This document shows positions 1-6,098 of a stretch of DNA of 6,256 nt, piece by piece. Below the pieces are notes generated by a model. The model was not told the DNA's origin and made no database searches. It saw only the letters and a program-made list of their open reading frames with translations. This DNA is from SUP05 sp964577715. GTDB lineage: Bacteria; Pseudomonadota; Gammaproteobacteria; PS1; Pseudothioglobaceae. A program made the position numbers and the translations under genes. Each line of letters starts with the position of its first letter. Position 1 is the first letter of the stretch. The stretch covers positions 1-6,256 of the forward strand of contig CAZOAA010000055.1 in NCBI GenBank assembly GCA_964577715.1, read 5' to 3'.

Positions 1-425
1 CTCTGATGATTGCTTGATGGCGTAATCCAGTATTTGTTTGGCAGTGTGATTGAGTCGATAAAGGTTTTCATGGTAGGCAATAATTTGTAGTCTTTTAATT
101 CATTAATACTTACCCAGCTAATCTCTTGACCTTCAATACCAGTGGGAGTATGTTGATATTTGTTAATATTATAGATGCTGAGATTAACAACCCTATCGTT
201 ATATTGGTGCTGCATAGTTTGGTGTAAGTTAAACGCATCTACTTGAACACCCAATTCTTCATGGAGCTCTCTAATGATAGTTTGTTCGGCACTCTCGTTG
301 TTTTCTGTTTTGCCACCAGGTAATTCCCAGAAACCACCCATAAATTGATGATCTTGACGTTTGGCGATTAATATTTGTCCTTTGTTATTGCGCAAAACAC
401 CAACAACCGCCTTGATTATCTTCAT
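1..425 (-). CDS. mutT: Nudix hydrolase (MutT-like), 3' part missing; probable MutT/ThiE-like fusion
   Basis: Partial gene: 141 codons without a stop, continuing past the left edge. MutT-type enzymes hydrolyse oxidised nucleotides such as 8-oxo-dGTP to the monophosphate in the cytoplasm, keeping them out of DNA. The start is the ATG at 425-423, with an AGG 8 bases upstream as a weak ribosome site; the protein opens MKIIKAVVGVLRNNKGQ, as MutT does. The Nudix box is perfect at residues 38-60: G38, E44, R52, E53, E56, E57 and G59, preceded by FWELPGG. EGQEISW (98-104) matches the MutT EGQ region. The hydrolase domain ends near residue 126, and is followed at once by LPNKYWITP (128-136), which resembles the first beta strand of thiamine-phosphate synthase. 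Gammaproteobacterial MutT proteins of about 310 residues with such a tail are known, so a fusion is likely. Met119 stands where E. coli MutT has its base-recognising Asn119 (alignment by eye). Divergent from gshA. Confidence 0.92.
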   Translation of the reverse strand, partial: MKIIKAVVGVLRNNKGQILIAKRQDHQFMGGFWELPGGKTENNESAEQTIIRELHEELGVQVDAFNLHQTMQHQYNDRVVNLSIYNINKYQHTPTGIEGQEISWVSINELKDYKLLPTMKTFIDSITLPNKYWITPSSNHQ

Positions 426-445
426 TCTGACAACCTAATGGTAAA

Positions 446-454
446 ATGATAGCA
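446..454 (-). promoter_or_regulatory. Possible extended -10 promoter element for the Nudix gene
   Basis: Read on the minus strand this is TGCTATCAT, a TGN extended -10 followed by TATCAT (five of six bases of TATAAT). It would start transcription near 439, giving a leader of about 14 bases before the ATG at 425. No good -35 hexamer is seen at 16-18 bp, as can be the case for extended -10 promoters. The whole divergent gap is only 37 bp, so any gshA promoter must overlap it or lie inside the Nudix gene. Weak call. Confidence 0.3.
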
Positions 455-462
455 TTTTAGCA

Positions 463-2040
463 TTGAGCAAGCATTTGAACTTAGCAGATAAAATTCAAAC
501 ATTAAAACCATATAGCGCATTGCTCAAAGATAATTTGATGGGTATTGAGAAAGAAGGGCTAAGGGTTTCTAGGAAGGGTGGCATTTCTCAAGCTTCTCAC
601 CCAAAGGCGTTTGGTTGTGCATTAACACATCCGAATATTACTACAGATTTTTCTGAGTCTCTGATTGAGCTGGTGACGCCACCACTACATAGCGCCGAGT
701 CGGTATTGTCATTCTTATCAAAAACACAACAATATTTGTATCATCATCTGCCAAAAGATCAAAGTTTTTGGCCTGCCTCTATGCCTTGTGTGATTCGCGG
801 TGAAACTTATATTCCAATCGCACAGTACGGTTCTTCTAATCGAGGCATGATGAAAACTATTTATCGCCATGGTTTAGCAAACCGCTATGGTAGTGTGATG
901 CAAACTATTGCAGGTATTCATTTTAATTATTCATTTTCACAAGATTTTTTTGAACAGTATCGTTTATTGCTTTCACCTAATGATTCGTTAAGAGTATTTA
1001 CTGATAATTGCTACATGAACTTGACTCGAAATGTAGTACGCTGTGGCTGGCTGGTTTCTTATTTGTTTGGTGCCTCAAGTGCAGTCTGTAAATCGTTTTT
1101 AAAGGGCTATCATGAGCACTCTTTAGTTGAATTTAACGATTCTACTTTGTATAAGCCTTACGCCACTTCTTTGCGTATGGGCGATATAGGTTATCAAAAT
1201 CTGCGTGAAGATGAAGCCGGTGTTAAGGCCAACTATAATAGTCTTGATCATTATATTCATAGTCTTAAATCCGGTATGCAAACTTCTTGTCGCGAGTATG
1301 AGGAAATCGGCTTAAAGAAAAATGGCCAATATCAGCAATTAAATACCAATATTCTTCAAATTGAAAATGAATATTACGCCTCTGTTCGCCCTAAGCCTAC
1401 AGTGCAAGAGAATAAAAAACCGTTAGATGCGCTCAATGATAACGGCATTAGTTATATCGAACTTCGATCAATCGATATCAACCCGTTAACACCTTTAGGT
1501 ATAGATAAGGAGCAAATTTATTTCCTTGAATCTTTTATGTTATTTTGTTTGCTGGAAACATCAAAAGCTATCTCAAGTCGAGAACAGTTTGAAATTGACA
1601 CTAATGATCGATTAGTGGCACATGAAGGTCGTAGACCAGGTCTAAAATTGATGTATGAAGGTCAAAGTGTACTATTGAGAGAATGCGGAGTAGATATTAT
1701 TAAAAAAATACAATCTTGTGCTCAGCTGTTGAGTCAAGAACATGAAAAGGCAGTTAGTAGCATTGGAAAACGTATTGATAACCCGAATTTAACCCCATCT
1801 GCTATTACACTGAATCAAATGAAGAGTAAATCACAAGGATTTTTTGACTATATTGATTCATTTTCTAAGCAATACAGGAAAAGCTTTTTATCTAATAAAG
1901 TTGATCAGCAACATTTTGATCTATTAGACAATGAGGCACAGTCTTCATGTGCAAAACAAACAGAGATTGAACGAGCAGATAGTATGAGTTTTGATGAGTT
2001 TTTGGATGATTACTTTAAGCAGATCCCGTGTAATGAGTAA
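463..2040 (+). CDS. gshA: Glutamate-cysteine ligase (gamma-glutamylcysteine synthetase)
   Basis: ATP-dependent ligation of L-glutamate to L-cysteine, the first and usually rate-limiting step of glutathione synthesis, in the cytoplasm. The 525-residue product is close to the 518 residues of E. coli GshA and aligns with it end to end. Visible landmarks are MGIEKEGLRV (26-35) with E29 and E31 matching the E. coli metal/substrate glutamates 27 and 29, THPNITTDFSESLIELVTP (55-73), SMPC (106-109), QYGSSN (121-126), NRYGSVMQTIAGIHFNYS (140-157), YLFGAS (200-205), PYATSLRMGDIGY (232-244), QIENEYYASVRPKP (299-312) and the ELRSIDINP stretch (333-341). The start is unsettled: TTG at 463 has no Shine-Dalgarno sequence; TTG at 475 has a weak GAG 7 bases upstream. 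The next in-frame ATG, at 538, falls within the catalytic motif and is too late. First gene of a five-gene cluster; its last 8 bases overlap mnmE. No gshB is present here. Confidence 0.96.
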   Translation: MSKHLNLADKIQTLKPYSALLKDNLMGIEKEGLRVSRKGGISQASHPKAFGCALTHPNITTDFSESLIELVTPPLHSAESVLSFLSKTQQYLYHHLPKDQSFWPASMPCVIRGETYIPIAQYGSSNRGMMKTIYRHGLANRYGSVMQTIAGIHFNYSFSQDFFEQYRLLLSPNDSLRVFTDNCYMNLTRNVVRCGWLVSYLFGASSAVCKSFLKGYHEHSLVEFNDSTLYKPYATSLRMGDIGYQNLREDEAGVKANYNSLDHYIHSLKSGMQTSCREYEEIGLKKNGQYQQLNTNILQIENEYYASVRPKPTVQENKKPLDALNDNGISYIELRSIDINPLTPLGIDKEQIYFLESFMLFCLLETSKAISSREQFEIDTNDRLVAHEGRRPGLKLMYEGQSVLLRECGVDIIKKIQSCAQLLSQEHEKAVSSIGKRIDNPNLTPSAITLNQMKSKSQGFFDYIDSFSKQYRKSFLSNKVDQQHFDLLDNEAQSSCAKQTEIERADSMSFDEFLDDYFKQIPCNE

Positions 2041-3376
2041 TAACAAAACAACTATTTGTGCTGTTGCAACAAGTTTAGGACAAGGAGGCATTGGCGTAGT
2101 ACGTGTATCGGGAGAGTTGTGTATTGAGATTGCAAAGAAAATGTTGGGATATCTACCCAAGTCGCGCTATGCTCATTATGGATCATTTTTTAATAAAGAT
2201 GGTGATGAAATAGACAAAGGCGTTGCTCTATTTTTTCCGGGCCCACATTCGTTTACTGGTGAGGACGTGCTAGAGTTACAGGGCCATGGCGGCATTGCTG
2301 TTATACGTTCCTTATTTGATTCTGTACTGGCGCTAGGCGCAGTTGCTGCCGAACCAGGTGAGTTTTCAAAGCGTGCTTTTCTTAATGGAAAAATGGATTT
2401 AATCCAAGCTGAAGCAGTTGCCGACCTGATTGATGCGAGTTCAGATCGATCAGCTCGATCAGCACTGAAATCTTTATCAGGCGAGTTTTCTGAGAAGATT
2501 AATATGCTGACTAAATCTATTATTGAACTCAGGGTATTTATAGAGGCAACAATTGATTTTTCTGATGAGGAGATTGACTTTTTAAGCTCGGGAGAAGTTG
2601 AGAAAAAAATCACCACTATTAAAAAGTCTATTGGGAATATTCTAACTTCTGCAGAACAAGGTGTTATCTTAAGAGAAGGCTTAACAATTGCCATTGCAGG
2701 TAAGCCTAATGCAGGAAAATCTTCCCTACTTAATGCGCTCACTCAACAATCTAGTGCGATTGTTACCGATATTGCGGGTACAACACGTGATGTTCTTAAA
2801 GAGACTATTATGGTTAATGGAATGCCTATTAATATTATTGATACAGCGGGTTTGCATACGAGTAGCGACAAAATAGAGCAAGAAGGCATCAAAAGAGCAC
2901 ACAATGAAATTGAACGTGCAGATACGGTGCTAATGGTGTTTGATGCACAGGATAAGACGCCTGACTTATCTATATTATCAAGTAATCTTAAAAACAATAA
3001 CTTGTTGCTGATTAAGAACAAAGTTGATTTAACCAGTGAGCCAACAGGTGCTTCTGTAGTGAATGGTCTAACACAGCTTTCACTTTGTGCTAAAAATTCT
3101 GACGGTATAGATTTGTTACGAAAAGAGTTATCAAATATTGCTGGTCTCAGCGAGGTAAGTGAGAGTGTATTTTTAGCTAGAAAGCGACATACTGCTGCCT
3201 TAACACTGGCACTTGATTCAATTAAGAACGCGTTAGAGCAACTTAGTAGTAATGCTATCGAGTTGGTCGCTGAGGATTTGCGCCAAGCCAGCCAATACTT
3301 AGGTAGTATTACCGGTGAATTTTCATCTGATGATTTATTGGGCGAGATATTTTCTTCTTTTTGTATTGGCAAATAA
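2033..3376 (+). CDS. mnmE: tRNA uridine-5-carboxymethylaminomethyl modification GTPase MnmE (TrmE)
   Basis: With MnmG, MnmE installs the (carboxymethyl)aminomethyl group at C5 of wobble uridine 34 in tRNAs reading split codon boxes, using a folate one-carbon donor, FAD and GTP hydrolysis. The 447-residue product begins TICAVATSLGQGGIGVVRVSG, the folate-binding N-terminal domain (about 1-118). A helical domain follows, with the G domain inserted at about 216-372. G motifs: GKPNAGKS (223-230), GTTRD (249-253), DTAG (270-273), NKVD (329-332) and CAK (352-354, usually SAK). The catalytic glutamate equivalent to E. coli E282 is E282. The protein ends in the diagnostic FCIGK with the functional cysteine C444. 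Start: ATG 2033 within gshA matches the family N terminus; the frame is open further upstream, but that adds 14 residues with no family resemblance. No clear Shine-Dalgarno sequence, so translation is probably coupled to gshA through the 8-base overlap. E. coli mnmE instead lies beside yidC. Confidence 0.97.
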   Translation: MSNNKTTICAVATSLGQGGIGVVRVSGELCIEIAKKMLGYLPKSRYAHYGSFFNKDGDEIDKGVALFFPGPHSFTGEDVLELQGHGGIAVIRSLFDSVLALGAVAAEPGEFSKRAFLNGKMDLIQAEAVADLIDASSDRSARSALKSLSGEFSEKINMLTKSIIELRVFIEATIDFSDEEIDFLSSGEVEKKITTIKKSIGNILTSAEQGVILREGLTIAIAGKPNAGKSSLLNALTQQSSAIVTDIAGTTRDVLKETIMVNGMPINIIDTAGLHTSSDKIEQEGIKRAHNEIERADTVLMVFDAQDKTPDLSILSSNLKNNNLLLIKNKVDLTSEPTGASVVNGLTQLSLCAKNSDGIDLLRKELSNIAGLSEVSESVFLARKRHTAALTLALDSIKNALEQLSSNAIELVAEDLRQASQYLGSITGEFSSDDLLGEIFSSFCIGK

Positions 3377-4861
3377 ATGAGCATTAAAACAAAATTTTAC
3401 TTCTATTTATTAGTGACAATTGTTTTGTCTCCGTTATTGGTCAATGAAATTATATTAACTTATCGGTCCCCCAATGTTGTTGATGCATTATTGGTATTGG
3501 TGATTTTGCTGGTTTATTTAGGGTTATATCTTGCGATTCGTAAAGATTTTTTACTTCCGTTTAATGATTTACAGACTTGGGTTAGAAGTTATAAGACAGA
3601 CCAAGGGGCGCGCCTTAGTGACGAACAAAAAACGTCATTTCAACCAGTAGCAAATGCCATTAACCACCTAATTGATGAAAATCAACATCTTTATGATGAT
3701 ATGGAGGCTATTCTTAATAAGCAAATACAGCGTCTTAGTAAAAAATCTGCTTCGTTAGAGACGCTTTATGGTGTTTCATCAAAGCTTAATACTATGCATT
3801 CTCCTGAAGAATTATTTAAGCATTTTTTAGATATTTTTATTAATATGACTGGCGCCTCATCTGGCGTAGCACGTAGTCTTACCGAGGATGGTGAACTTCA
3901 TTTAGAAGTAGTACATGGTTCTGTCAATCAACAAGGCCAAGTTGAAGATGTGCTAACTGCCGATTGTTTTTGTGGTGAGGTGGCAATGGCGCAAGACGTA
4001 CATGTGCAATTTAGTGTACACACTTGTGCTAAATGCGTGGGCGAAAAATCTCGAGAAAAGGCAAAAGTGGGTACAATTTTTATTCCACTTCGCTACCACG
4101 GCAAGACATTAGGTATTTTTAATTTATTTTTTGATACGGAGCCATCTCTGGCTTTTGATGAACGAGCTTTATTAGAGTCTATTGCCGACAATATTGCCAT
4201 TGCACTTGATAAGGCAAGACTAGATGAACAGACTAAACGTATGGAGCTTTCACAGGAGCGACTATTTTTATCACAAGAGATACATGACTCTTTAGCTCAA
4301 ACAATTTATAGCTTAAAACTACAAGTAACAGTATTAGGTGATATGCTGAAAAAAGATAATAAGTCGGATGCTAGTGATAAGGTTGCTGGCTTGCAATCAC
4401 ATATCACTCAAGCCAATCAAGAGTTAAGGGAGCTGATGTGTAATTTCCGTGTGCCATTAGATCCAAAAGGTATCGAAGTGTCACTATCTAATTTAGTCAA
4501 TCGGTTTAAAACTGAAGAAGGAATTGCGACTTATCTACAGGTAGAGGGCAAGCTTAAAATATCTCCAGAAGTAGAAATGCAAATTATGCGTATTACTCAA
4601 GAGGCGTTATCAAATATTCGAAAGCACGCACAAGCGCGTAATGTTCGTATTTTGCTATCAGCTGAGCCAAATTGCCAGTTATTAATTGAAGACGATGGTG
4701 TTGGATTCCAAAAAGATAAGAACGAAAGTGAAATAATGGGGAATAATATCGGTATGAATATCATGAAAGAGCGAGCCGATAGGATTGGTGCACATATTGA
4801 GATCGAATCAGAGGTAGATGAGGGTACTCGAATCACCGTGTCTTTTAAGGAAGACTCATGA
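3377..4861 (+). CDS. NarX-like membrane sensor histidine kinase with GAF domain and cysteine cluster, no periplasmic domain
   Basis: Autophosphorylating sensor that would pass phosphate to the regulator encoded next. The 494 residues hold two membrane helices (about 7-29 and 34-54) joined by a loop of only a few residues; a HAMP-like/coiled linker (about 55-125); a GAF-like domain (about 128-280) with C197-X-C199 and C217-X2-C220; a signalling helix; and a HisKA_3 domain with H303 in SQEIHDSLAQ. D304 and Q308 give the DxxxQ motif linked in NarX to phosphatase activity. The HATPase follows, with ITQEALSNIRKHAQA (406-420, N413), DDGVGF (439-444) and NIGMNIMKERA (457-467). The transmitter is clearly NarX/NarQ-like, but the nitrate-binding periplasmic P-box domain of those proteins is absent, so nitrate sensing cannot be assumed. 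The likely input is cytoplasmic, by redox, Fe-S or ligand binding at the cysteines (inference). The ATG directly follows the mnmE stop with no gap and no Shine-Dalgarno sequence; the end overlaps the regulator by ATGA. Confidence 0.9.
   Translation: MSIKTKFYFYLLVTIVLSPLLVNEIILTYRSPNVVDALLVLVILLVYLGLYLAIRKDFLLPFNDLQTWVRSYKTDQGARLSDEQKTSFQPVANAINHLIDENQHLYDDMEAILNKQIQRLSKKSASLETLYGVSSKLNTMHSPEELFKHFLDIFINMTGASSGVARSLTEDGELHLEVVHGSVNQQGQVEDVLTADCFCGEVAMAQDVHVQFSVHTCAKCVGEKSREKAKVGTIFIPLRYHGKTLGIFNLFFDTEPSLAFDERALLESIADNIAIALDKARLDEQTKRMELSQERLFLSQEIHDSLAQTIYSLKLQVTVLGDMLKKDNKSDASDKVAGLQSHITQANQELRELMCNFRVPLDPKGIEVSLSNLVNRFKTEEGIATYLQVEGKLKISPEVEMQIMRITQEALSNIRKHAQARNVRILLSAEPNCQLLIEDDGVGFQKDKNESEIMGNNIGMNIMKERADRIGAHIEIESEVDEGTRITVSFKEDS
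4847..4851 (+). promoter_or_regulatory. Strong ribosome binding site for the response regulator gene
   Basis: AAGGA with a 6-base spacer to the ATG at 4858, lying inside the 3' end of the kinase gene. It is the only convincing Shine-Dalgarno sequence among the five clustered genes, and it supports the ATG that overlaps the kinase stop. It suggests the regulator is translated more efficiently than the kinase, as is usual for two-component pairs. Confidence 0.75.
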
Positions 4862-5487
4862 AACTCTATATCATTGATGATCATGCACTATTTCGTAATG
4901 GGTTGATTTCATTATTAGAATCAAGGCAAATTAGTGCTCAGGCAGCCGCATCTCCCGAGCAAGGGCTTTTAGAAATACCAACGCTATCGTTAGATATTAT
5001 CTTGCTTGATTTGCGCATGCCTATTATGTCTGGATTAGAAGTGCTCAAGTCTCTTAAATTGCAAAATGTTAAAACCCCTGTTGTGATGTTAACTACCAGT
5101 ACTGAAGAGAAAGATTTACGCGATTGTTTAAAACACGGTGCTCAGGGGTATTTATTAAAAGACATGGATCCAGATGAATTGGTAGATGCTTTGGGCGAAG
5201 TTGTTCAAGGATCTATAGTTGTGTCTCAGGATATGACTCATGTTCTGGCAAAGGTATTAAAAAATGAGTTAACTGATAATGAACCATCATTTGAGTTATT
5301 AACCAATAGAGAAAAAGAAGTAGCCTGCCAAGTTGCTAGTGGTCATAGCAATAAAGTCATTGCTAGAGAATTGGGTATTTCAGATGGCACGGTTAAGCTG
5401 CATGTAAAATCGATTTTGAAAAAACTAGCACTTAGTTCAAGAGTTGAGGTTGCTGTTATGGTTACAGAAAAAGAGTATTGTAAATAA
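4858..5487 (+). CDS. NarL/FixJ-family response regulator
   Basis: DNA-binding transcription regulator, most probably phosphorylated by the adjacent kinase. The 209 residues comprise a receiver domain (1-118) with acidic pocket D7/D8, phosphorylation site D51 in LLDLRMP, switch threonine T79 or T80 in MLTTS, and K101 in GYLLKDMDPDELVDAL, which is very close to E. coli NarL. A linker (119-145) leads to a LuxR-type helix-turn-helix (about 147-203) with LTNREKEVACQVASG and the recognition helix region GTVKLHVKSILKKL (177-190). K180 and K184 match NarL DNA-contact residues K188 and K192, while NarL V189 is L181 here, so the DNA site may resemble the NarL heptamer (inference). The length is close to NarL (216). 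Its ATG overlaps the kinase stop by four bases and has a strong ribosome site. Nothing in the window shows which genes it controls; denitrification or respiratory genes are the family expectation, not an observation. Confidence 0.93.
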   Translation: MKLYIIDDHALFRNGLISLLESRQISAQAAASPEQGLLEIPTLSLDIILLDLRMPIMSGLEVLKSLKLQNVKTPVVMLTTSTEEKDLRDCLKHGAQGYLLKDMDPDELVDALGEVVQGSIVVSQDMTHVLAKVLKNELTDNEPSFELLTNREKEVACQVASGHSNKVIARELGISDGTVKLHVKSILKKLALSSRVEVAVMVTEKEYCK

Positions 5488-5488
5488 A

Positions 5489-5950
5489 ATGGACGGGTAT
5501 CAAAGATTAGTTGTTAAGGCTCTACGCAACGTAGATGAGATAATGCCTTGGGACTTAGAAGAGGAGATCAGAAAAAATCCTGATTTGATCATATTAGATA
5601 TTAGAGAGCAGGATGAGTTTGATATGATGCACATTAAAGATTCAATTCACGTACCTAGAGGACGGCTCGAAGGCGCATGTGTCTGGAACTATGATGACAC
5701 TATTCCAGCATTAGCACAAGCCAGAGATCAAAATATTGTCGTGGTTTGCCGATCAGGTAATCGATCAGTGCTTGCTGCACTAACAATGCAACAAATGGGC
5801 TTTAAAAATGTTCGATCACTCAAGTTGGGCATTAAGGGTTGGAATGATAACGACTTGGAAATGTTTAATGATTGTAGTGATATTGTTGATATCGACCAAG
5901 CTGACGAATGGTTAAATAAACCAGTACCTAAGAGCAAATTAAAACCCTAG
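5489..5950 (+). CDS. Single-domain rhodanese (sulfurtransferase)
   Basis: Moves sulfane sulfur from a donor (thiosulfate, glutathione persulfide or a protein persulfide) to an acceptor through a cysteine persulfide. The 153-residue product has LIILDIREQDEFDMMHIKDS (33-52), VPRGRLEG (55-62), and the active-site loop CRSGNRS at 87-93, with C87 as the persulfide cysteine at the end of strand VVV. LGIKGWNDNDLEM (113-125) is the usual C-terminal rhodanese element. There is no signal peptide or membrane segment, so it is probably cytoplasmic. The N-terminal 25 residues (VDEIMPWDLEEEI region) precede the fold. Start: ATG 5489, one base after the regulator stop; the frame stays open further upstream, but that would add 15 residues translated from inside the regulator gene. 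No good Shine-Dalgarno sequence, so coupling to the regulator is likely. Last gene before the rRNA promoter. Its sulfur donor and partner cannot be read from the sequence. Confidence 0.9.
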   Translation: MDGYQRLVVKALRNVDEIMPWDLEEEIRKNPDLIILDIREQDEFDMMHIKDSIHVPRGRLEGACVWNYDDTIPALAQARDQNIVVVCRSGNRSVLAALTMQQMGFKNVRSLKLGIKGWNDNDLEMFNDCSDIVDIDQADEWLNKPVPKSKLKP

Positions 5951-5960
5951 TTTTTCTTAG

Positions 5961-5988
5961 ACAAATTAATTTGTAAAAAAAGCAAAAT
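5961..5988 (+). promoter_or_regulatory. AT-rich upstream (UP-like) element with a 14-bp palindrome
   Basis: Immediately upstream of the rRNA core promoter. Positions 5961-5974 are the perfect palindrome ACAAATTAATTTGT; a run of seven A (5975-5981) and a further AAAA tract follow. The segment from about -60 to -40 relative to the predicted start (5968-5988) is almost entirely A/T, as expected for an UP element contacted by the RNA polymerase alpha C-terminal domains. The palindrome centre, near -60, is also a usual place for a dimeric activator. Function is inferred from position and composition. Confidence 0.5.
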
Positions 5989-5993
5989 AGTTC

Positions 5994-6028
5994 TTGACGC
6001 AAAAATTAATCTGGGTATAATTTCCGCC
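5994..6028 (+). promoter_or_regulatory. rRNA operon P1-type sigma-70 promoter
   Basis: TTGACG (5994-5999) and a perfect TATAAT (6016-6021) separated by 16 bp, the short spacing typical of rRNA promoters. The discriminator after the -10 contains CCGCC (6024-6028), the GC-rich stretch associated with stringent (ppGpp) and growth-rate control. Transcription should begin near 6028, about 200 bases before the mature 16S end. It is the best promoter match in the window. Confidence 0.88.
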
Positions 6029-6037
6029 TTTCACCGC

Positions 6038-6064
6038 GTTGAAAACTGACTTTAAGTTTTTAAT
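6038..6064 (+). promoter_or_regulatory. Hairpin in the boxB position of the rRNA leader
   Basis: AAAACT (6042-6047) pairs exactly with AGTTTT (6055-6060) around a 7-base loop; the stem can be extended outward by four pairs, two of them G-U, to 6038/6064. It lies just upstream of boxA, where E. coli rRNA leaders carry the boxB stem-loop. Its role in antitermination is inferred from position. Confidence 0.5.
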
Positions 6065-6070
6065 CGTGGT

Positions 6071-6083
6071 AGCTCTTTAAAAA
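6071..6083 (+). promoter_or_regulatory. boxA antitermination element
   Basis: AGCTCTTTAAAAA, against the E. coli rRNA boxA TGCTCTTTAACAA (11 of 13 identical). In RNA form this is the binding site for NusB-NusE (S10), which loads the rRNA antitermination complex so that polymerase reads through the long untranslated operon without Rho termination. Confidence 0.87.
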
Positions 6084-6098
6084 TATATCAAACAACTT

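Noticed and set aside
1991..2032. Upstream ATG codons that would extend MnmE by 14 residues
   Set aside because: The added residues lie wholly inside gshA, show no resemblance to the MnmE N terminus, and ATG 2033 gives exactly the family start.
2444..2461. Short direct repeat CGATCAGCTCGATCAGC in mnmE
   Set aside because: It encodes part of the conserved helical domain (DRSARSA) and occurs once; it reflects codon choice, not a repeat element.
2176..3384. Long minus-strand open frames opposite mnmE
   Set aside because: They mirror the mnmE coding sequence, have no recognisable domain and no ribosome sites, and mnmE is intact and strongly conserved.
3377..5487. Naming the two-component pair narX and narL outright
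   Set aside because: The transmitter and the regulator resemble NarX and NarL, but the nitrate-binding periplasmic domain is missing and no target site or nitrate gene is in the window, so the specific function is not shown.
5444..5488. Longer rhodanese starting inside the regulator gene
   Set aside because: It would overlap the regulator by 44 bases and add a 15-residue stretch unrelated to rhodanese. ATG 5489, one base after the stop, is simpler.
5961..5981. Palindrome with flanking T and A runs as an intrinsic terminator of the rhodanese gene
   Set aside because: The stem is A/T only, without a stable loop, and on the plus strand it is followed by A residues rather than T; on the minus strand there is no gene to terminate.
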